From Acanthochlamys bracteata (taxonomy: Eukaryota > Streptophyta > Magnoliopsida > Pandanales > Velloziaceae): a DNA stretch of 64,000 nucleotides. The number at the start of each line of letters is the position of its first letter. The stretch's first letter is position 1. A program made the translations under genes and the position numbers. The stretch is taken from assembly GCA_019914995.1 (NCBI GenBank), contig CM034137.1:1240001-1304000 (forward strand), read 5' to 3'. The notes below the pieces were generated by a model, which did not search any database, was not told where the DNA came from, and worked only from the letters and a program-made list of their open reading frames with translations. Positions 57,466 to 64,000 of the stretch are shown in pieces.

Positions 57466-60218
57466 TTTCTCTATTATGAAATCTTCAAAAGATTGCAACT
57501 TTTCTATCAGTGTATAAGCAAAATGGCAACAATCCCGTGAAGAAAAATGTGAAAAGAACTAAACTTTACCATTGAACTCACGAGCAGAGTGTCTAAAACG
57601 AGCCAAGAACAACAACGGTTCTGGATCCTGAACACACAACAACATGTCAAACTCAGTAATTTCTGTCAGAAACAAAAAAGAAAAAATCAAAATCAAACAC
57701 AAAATAAGCATTATCTATATATAAAGCTTGCAAAAGACCTGAATCAAAGACATCTAGAGAACAATCTGTGAACTCTCTGTGCAGTACCAGAGATGCGTTT
57801 CTTTGTTTTCTGCTTGCTTGCTTGCTCGCTGTGTGCTCTTCTGTTTTTGCTTTCGGTAGTATGATTATTCGGAGAAAAAGAAAAGCATAAGATTGATGAT
57901 GACGACATTTAAATTGTTTTATCAAAGAAACGTGAAGGGAAGGGAAGTTAGACAGATGTCACGTGCTTTCCGCGTGGCAGATACAGATTAAGAGTATCAT
58001 CTCACGGCTGGGAATAGACAAAAGAGATTGATTAGAGCATAGAAGTTACTGCAAGCACCACGTATGGAATATAAACCGTTAGATCTGACACGTGGAATAA
58101 GATGGTAACTTGTTAGCAGATGTAGTGATGTGCTCACCATGTCGACATTCTAGCTCGGTCTTCGTCTCTTATTCGGTCAGCTGTTTAGTTCGGGAATAAT
58201 AACTGCTTGTCTGCTTGTTTTCTTTCTTCCTTATTTCCTTTTTCAAAAAGTTAATCAAAATTAAATTAATAATACGTGTTTTATTAGTTTTATATTTTTT
58301 TGTAAACACAGTTTTGAACTTTGAAGTCGGCTAGTTTTGACCAGTTAAGCCAGAGTTAATGTTCTTTACAAAATGGAGAGTATGATATTGAAAATAGGAT
58401 TTTTTTAAAGATTTTTTTATGTGTGCGTGTGTGTGTCTTTTCTTTTCTCCTTCTTTTTGAATGGAATAAAACTTTGAAAGAGTTGTAAGTTATACGCAAA
58501 ACCAAGCTTTATGCTTTACCAGGTTCTCCTTTATTTTGATCGGAAGAATATTAGATAGAATTTAGCCACCACCAATGAAGCATCTATTTCCCCACGTGGT
58601 AAAGCAATACGGATATTTGGAAAATTAAAAAAGTCTTTTTTTATCTTACAAAATATGCTTTATATTTGACTTTAAATTAATTAAAACTAATAATAATAAG
58701 ATTTTAAAAAAAGTTTATATTTTATTTAAAAAATCAATAAAATATTATAAAAATATTTTAAAATATAAAATAAAATAAAATTTTGAAATTCTCCGAACAA
58801 ATTCGGCACTCCCAAACGCGCTTCTAGAAACATTGTTTCAGCTTAACACAAAATATTTTAAAATAAATTTATGAAATTTTTGAAAAAATTATTTTTTATT
58901 TAAAATGATAGGATTATATAAAACATTATAATATTTATATTTTTCAAATTTCTATATTAAACTATTAAGTTTATTAAAACTAAGATAATAAAAATATTTT
59001 GAAATGTACATACAAACTATCTCCTAATCTTTTCAACGAAACCGAGAAGAGTCATCAACTAATGTTAATTGTTCAATGGGCTACATAACGGGCTGTTTAG
59101 ACCATTTAAGTACAGAACAACTATGTTAACTTCAATACTTGGGCCAAAACCTTCATTTGCTTTTCTCATAGGTTTTCTTTCATAGGTTTTCTAATGTTTG
59201 GAATGTTAATTGAGTAATAGTGTAATTAGCTCGACCCAAATACCCCGGCCCGTTTTAGAAATTTAGAAGGAAACCTCGTAAAGCCCTTATTATGTTGAAA
59301 TATATTTTATGGCACTTTTTCCCATCGTCAAACCCAAAACCTGTTCCTAAAGCAGAACAAAAAGAAATTTTCGTTAAATATTTTATGGAGAAGTTTCCAC
59401 ATTCATGAGCGAACATGGCTGAACTTGCCGTACTGAAAAGTCCTCTTTCTTGTTCGCACTTTGGAATTGCCGAACCATTTACAATCATCAGGTTTGGATG
59501 GAACCCTGCATAAATCATAACAATCTTGTGACACTATCTTAGCTATTTGTGTCAGGAAGTTACAAGCCCCTCAGTGGCATACCCTCACGAACGAAACAAT
59601 CACGAAACGTCTTTTCAGGTTCGAATAGTTTGGGTTTTGATTAAAAAGCTCAACATAAAACACAGCTTTAAAATGTTTTTATGCAGTGCCAAATGCTTTA
59701 AACGTACTGAAAAGTACTTAATAAGCAAGTGCCAAATATATGTCAAAACTTATCATACTAAAATATTTTTTTTTTCAAATTTCAATCCAGTCAATTACAA
59801 TTTTAATACTCGCTCAACCACATGAATAACTCCTTACAAATGACTAAAACTAGTGGGACATAAACTAACATAAATGACAAGCACTGAAAAATGATCTCAA
59901 TACTAAAAAATAAACTGAACAAATCAAGCAATGTAAAAGTAAGATGCCACTACTTATAGCATGTTGCATCTTTTTGCTCTGAAAAAAGTACTATGGCCAT
60001 ATCTCGAACGAACACAAATCCATATCTTATATTAACACCAAAGTCCGTAAGTAATTCTGTTTTACATATATACGGTATGCTTTTTAGTTACAGGATCTTA
60101 TCTCTTGGAAAGACCAATGTCAAGAATGTAAACCTATGCAAGGACAACACAAAGGGGTTTAAAAATTGAGCAAAATGAAGCCACCATTGCAACAAATTTT
60201 ATGCTGTGACAATCTTCT
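57466..60218. other. ZIP promoter and AT-rich intergenic DNA
   Basis: About 57466-57960 is the likely leader and promoter of the ZIP gene. CACGTG occurs at 57960-57965, and ACACGTGG at 58089-58096, ABRE/G-box-like elements. From 58240 on the DNA is AT-rich with repeat texture (58620-58780, 58850-59000) and CACTCCCAAACGCGC at 58807, the end motif of the MITE-like group. ORFs at 59255-59518 and 59547-59825 are not recognisable. Confidence 0.45.
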
Positions 60219-60542
60219 CTACCTGATTTTTGTTGTCATAATCCATGACAAAAAATTTTCAGGTTTAATATCGCGACGAAGATAATTTCTACCATGAAGA
60301 TGCATAACTGACTGATCTGAAAAAGAAGCATATTGAAGGCAGAAAAAATCATTAACGCTTCTAGCACGCCAAGCTTAGAAAATAAGAAGCTATATCATCT
60401 GATCAGCAAGCATGAAAACAGTCTCAAGGGGTAGGTTCCATCGCAATATTCAAAACGTTATTACTCAAGATTAGGCCTGGTAGATCCATGACAAAGACAT
60501 CAGAATTGCCTTCACCACAAAACCATCTGAAATTTGGAATTC
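60219..60542 (-). pseudogene. Casein kinase I relic (two exon fragments)
   Basis: The minus strand at 60542-60470 reads GIPNFRWFCGEGNSDVFVMD followed by LPG, close to the GIPN-x-x-WFGVEGDYNV-x-VMDLLGPS segment of plant casein kinase I, preceded by a good acceptor (GGCTGCAG). After a degraded join, 60310-60222 reads SVMHLHGRNYLRRDIKPENF, matching the catalytic H-x-HRDIKPDNFL loop but with Arg for the His of HRD. The intervening kinase segment (about 35 residues) and the rest of the kinase are missing, and a stop follows. No N-lobe is visible nearby. Fragmented and probably non-functional; a chimeric captured fragment is the alternative. Confidence 0.6.
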
Positions 60543-61357
60543 CTGCAGCCAAACAAAGGAAAGTAGCGTTAAAAAGAAGTGGTAAACAGTTTATTTCATA
60601 TTTGATATTTGCATAATATAAAACTATTTCCATACTTGTGCAATAGCTGGGGGTGGCTACAATTAAGATTCTCCTGAAAAGTAAACCTGTTAGTTTTCCC
60701 TCAATAGGAAAAATTAGTTGGACTCAAATAACTCCAGCATGAAAGTAGGTGCCATGGTTCAATGGTGTATCCATCTAGGAACATTTCTCAGCACATTCTG
60801 ATGTGAGGGTGCATCTTAAAATACAGCTACTCAGTTTGGCATTCCCGTTTCACTTCATTCCAAAGCTTTTTTTTGTTTCATATTTTTCAATAAATTTTCT
60901 ACAATGCTCTACAAAATCTATTTAAAAATTTTAATATAAAAAAATTCTATATTGTAAGATCTTATTTTTATTTATTTTTATTTTTTAAATAAAAAAATAG
61001 AGTTCATTTTTTTAAATAGAATAAAAATATTTTTAATTTTAAAAAAACTCAATTCTATAAGCACTCCCAAATGCCTAAGTTCATTCCAAACGTGCCCTAA
61101 ACATAACATCCAATGCTTGATACTGCGACTAAAGAATTGCCTTCTAACAAGAAATGGTAAGTGCTCCAGACACATAGATGCTTATCAAGAAAGAAAAAAA
61201 TTCTAAATATATTTGCATAAATTTATATAAGGTACTCCTCAGAGTATTTCGTTGTCTTGATTATTTCATCTCATTCATATCATACAATCAAAAAATTTTA
61301 GACAATTAATAAGTTTACACAAGAGAATATCCACAGTTTCACTCACTATCTCTACCA

Positions 61358-61480
61358 ACCTGTTCAAACATTGGATGAATTGCATTGATTGATTCATGGC
61401 CAATTTGAGTACCTGGACCGAATGCCAACCGTGCAAAATGGCATTCCGGCTTTTCTCTAATAAAAGCAGGTGTTCTTCTG
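61358..61480 (-). other. Exon-like open segment of unknown origin
   Basis: The minus strand reads RTPAFIREKPECHFARLAFG then PGTQIGHESINAIHPMFEQ, ending at CAG|GTTGGT, a plausible donor. It has coding-like composition in AT-rich surroundings, but I cannot place the family. It lies about 800 bases upstream, on the same strand, of the casein kinase relic and could be part of the same broken or chimeric locus. Confidence 0.3.
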
Positions 61481-62119
61481 AACGAATAATTTTATCATCA
61501 TAAACATTCACAAAGATAAAAAATACCACTAATCCTTAGTTGACCACATAAGATACAAATTGATTAATCAGACAATGATTTAAGTTATCACAAACAAAGG
61601 TAATAATCATATTGAGTTGAATCATGAATAATTTAATTGGCAATGGAATGTGATTTCTTCAGAAAAGCAAAAGGCAATGAGATCCATTTGCACATGCTTT
61701 CATTGCATAGGAGTAAAGATAATTCATTTTAGCTGTCACTCCTTTTAACTTTTCATTAACAATCCAAACCACAGAAGGCTTCTATCATAGTTCTATGTTA
61801 ATTTGTTTTTGCTTAAAATAGTTCTTAAGGTAAACTTCCCACATTAAATATTGTTTCCTCACCGTAAGTGACTTCAATAATATTTTATTTATTCTGTCAA
61901 AAATGTTATTTTTAAACAAAAATTTAAATTTATTTTTCTGAAACTTACTTTCAAACAAGTAACAAACGCGCTTAATATAAAGCAGTCATTATCAGGTGAG
62001 CTGTAGGCTGTTTAACATTATGAGAAACCAGTTTTTTAATTTTTAATTTATTTTTAATAAAAATTTTTAATTTTTTATAAATTAATTTAAATTTAAAATA
62101 TAAAAAATTTACCTAATAA

Positions 62120-62146
62120 ATTATTATTATTATTATTATTATTATT
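62120..62146. repeat. (TTA)n microsatellite
   Basis: About nine units of TTA/ATT inside an AT-rich element-like patch. A simple tandem repeat, likely polymorphic between individuals. Confidence 0.9.
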
Positions 62147-64000
62147 CTAGATAAAAATAAAATAAAAATAATTTTTAATTAGAAAAAATAATTTTTTTTA
62201 CAGAAATTAATTTTAAAAGCAATTTCTAAATAAATTGGAAGACTGTGCGGACATTGCAGAAAGAAAGGAAAACATGCATGAATAATAAAGTCACATGATA
62301 TAATGGACCATTTATAATCACACGCTTTCTTTCACATGGGTTTAAAATTTTTCTTTGCTTCATCTGTACTCACTCCATTAGCTGTATATCTTTCTGAAAA
62401 ACTTAGCATGGTCCGGTCCATACATGGCAAGGCACTACACTTCAATTTTCTAGCTGTCATTTGACTGTTAACATTCCTACTTACCGACAGATTCTTAGGC
62501 ACTATTTAGGTGCTGTCTTATATTTCTTATAAATTAATTTAATATTAATTATATTTTAAAATAATTTTTAAATACTTTAGAAAAATTTAAAAATTTAAAA
62601 AATAAAAAAATTTACATAATATTATTTTTATTTATTATTATTTTTTAAATAAAAATTAATTTATTTTTTTAAAATCTAAATATATTTTTCGTTTTAAAAA
62701 AATAAAGCACGTCTTTGTCAATGCTCATGGTTAGTGTCTCATTTCAATTTTTCTATAATTTCTAAATAAATTTTTATAATATTTTTATAATTTATTTAAA
62801 CTTTTTTTAAAATATAAAAAATTTATAAATCGCAAAATTTATTATTATTAATTTTTAAATAAAATATAAAACTTATTTTTTAGAATACAATTTTATAAAA
62901 ATATAATTTTATAAGTATTTCTAAACTTTTTCTTAATCATATTTCAAACGTTTGCACCGGAAATTACAAAAATTAATCCTCAACTCAGGGAGTAAACTGC
63001 ATCAGAAATTTAAACTAGTGAGCTTCCGGTCGGTCGCGGTGACCTGAATCTGACGTGGAGTATCTGGATCGACCGCAATCTAAGAGAAGATCTTGGTGAG
63101 TCACGAGCCACATTGCAAGCAACTCAGGCATTACTCGTAATACCAGAGACTTGGATTTTTTAATTACAGCCACAGCAGAAAGTGTAGGATAGAATTGAGC
63201 CACAGCAAAAGCCTTCTATTTCCACTGCTTGTGGAATCACTTCACTGCAAAAAAATTTTGTAGTGTTGTTAATTCTCTGCTTGTTTTTCTTTTCAACATA
63301 CTTGTTTTAATTTATAAAAAATGAGTTTAATGAAATTAAATTCAGTAAAAAATAAAAAATAAATTTGATGAATTCAAAATAAATTTAAACATAAAAAATA
63401 AATTTGAATTCAAAATTTGTCGATAAAAAGTGAATTTTTATAATTGAAAGAAGTCTTTAATGTTGTTACATTATAAATGGGGCAAACAGCTTTTCGTACA
63501 AGTGGTTTTGCTTGTGGTTAGCACTTCACGCTAGGGTAAAACTTTTGCTAATAATTTTTGGAAACGTTTAAGAGTACTTATAAAATAAAAAGTATTTTTA
63601 TTTTTTTAAAAAATAATTTATATATTTTTTATTTTTAAAAAAATAATTAAAAAATATATAAATAAAAATTTTTATTATATATAATTTTTTTATATTTTTA
63701 AATTTTTAAATAAATTTTCTAAATATTTGTGAATTCTGATCACATCTGCCGACGCTTTTATGCTCGAAACATTTGAATCATTTGCCTAACTATAACGATG
63801 TAAAAAAGTTCTTTTTTATCTTTATGAAAGTTGTTTACTTACAGAAAAAAAAGTTTAAGAAAAATTTAGCATATGATACATAGGGTAGCAGGTTAGCTAT
63901 CACTTGCTTATAGGTATGTGGAGTAATGTAGTGCCACATCTTTACGTCTAAATTTAGATAAACAAGTTTGCTTTACATTAAGAAGCACGTAAACTGTTCC

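Larger units (their letters stand above)
60543..64000. other. AT-rich repeat-laden end of window
   Basis: Apart from the exon-like piece at 61358-61480 I see no gene. There are several AT-rich element-like patches: 60880-61097 (ending GCACTCCCAAATGCC and CCAAACGTGCCC), 62025-62230, 62500-62715 (GTGCTGTCTTAT ... AAAGCACGTC), 62745-62950 and 63560-63735. The segment 63010-63240 is less AT-rich and open on the minus strand (63015-63203), but with no recognised domain. Confidence 0.45.

Noticed and set aside
57466-57498. Upstream extension of the ZIP protein (QSFEDFIIEK)
   Set aside because: It begins with TTG, has no ATG, and the family begins close to [10 protein letters not shown].
63015-63203. 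62-codon minus-strand ORF
   Set aside because: Less AT-biased than its surroundings but without a domain, splice context or promoter; kept only as a remark.
1-64000. CRISPR arrays, operons, phage or organellar insertions, tRNA and rRNA genes
   Set aside because: No regular spacer-repeat array, clover-leaf-like tRNA sequence, rRNA motif or bacterial-style gene cluster was seen; the genes are intron-bearing plant genes.

Overview
This is a window of nuclear DNA from a flowering plant, most likely a eudicot. The genes have many short exons and AT-rich GT-AG introns, products are plant families (PRA1.F, ACHT thioredoxin, bHLH041-like, ascorbate oxidase, MSI4/FVE, ZIP, NHL), and the spacers are packed with small AT-rich inverted-repeat elements. 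The species cannot be named from the sequence. I see no bacterial, organellar or viral segment. All gene models were spliced by hand; every intron was placed so that both the frame and the recognised protein family continue.

Layout: 1565-2146 (+) PRA1-family trafficking protein. 4190-8961 (+) chloroplast ACHT-type thioredoxin, whose 3.1 kb first intron carries a decayed LTR-retrotransposon with a LINE tail inside it. 9925-12591 (-) bHLH041-like transcription factor with 8 exons. 15474-18793 (+) helical protein I cannot name. 19576-22831 (-) L-ascorbate oxidase. 25441-27878 (+) beta-1,3-galactosyltransferase of the B3GALT12-14 group. 28967-30581 (-) TMEM258/OST5-type subunit of oligosaccharyltransferase. 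31716-34143 holds a 2.2 kb hAT-like element inserted in the end of a MITE. 37488-38213 (-) DUF4408/DUF761 protein. 38700-42785 is a diverged tandem duplication that contains two copies of the NHL gene promoter. 42943-43710 (+) is that NHL (LEA_2) gene. 45869-46066 (+) is a doubtful small ORF behind a TATA box. 46731-53107 (-) is MSI4/FVE with 15 exons. 56106-57465 (-) is a ZIP metal transporter. The last 6.5 kb holds only repeats, a casein-kinase-I relic and one unplaced exon-like piece.

The genes are functionally unrelated, as is usual in plants. There are loose links only: two secretory-pathway glycosylation genes lie next to each other in convergent orientation (galactosyltransferase and the OST subunit), and ascorbate oxidase acts in the wall space that this pathway supplies. 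No new biological system was found. The notable points are structural: two GC-AG introns, an initial coding exon consisting only of the ATG, a 15-nt internal exon, nested transposons with a perfect 8-bp target-site duplication, and promoter duplication without the coding region.
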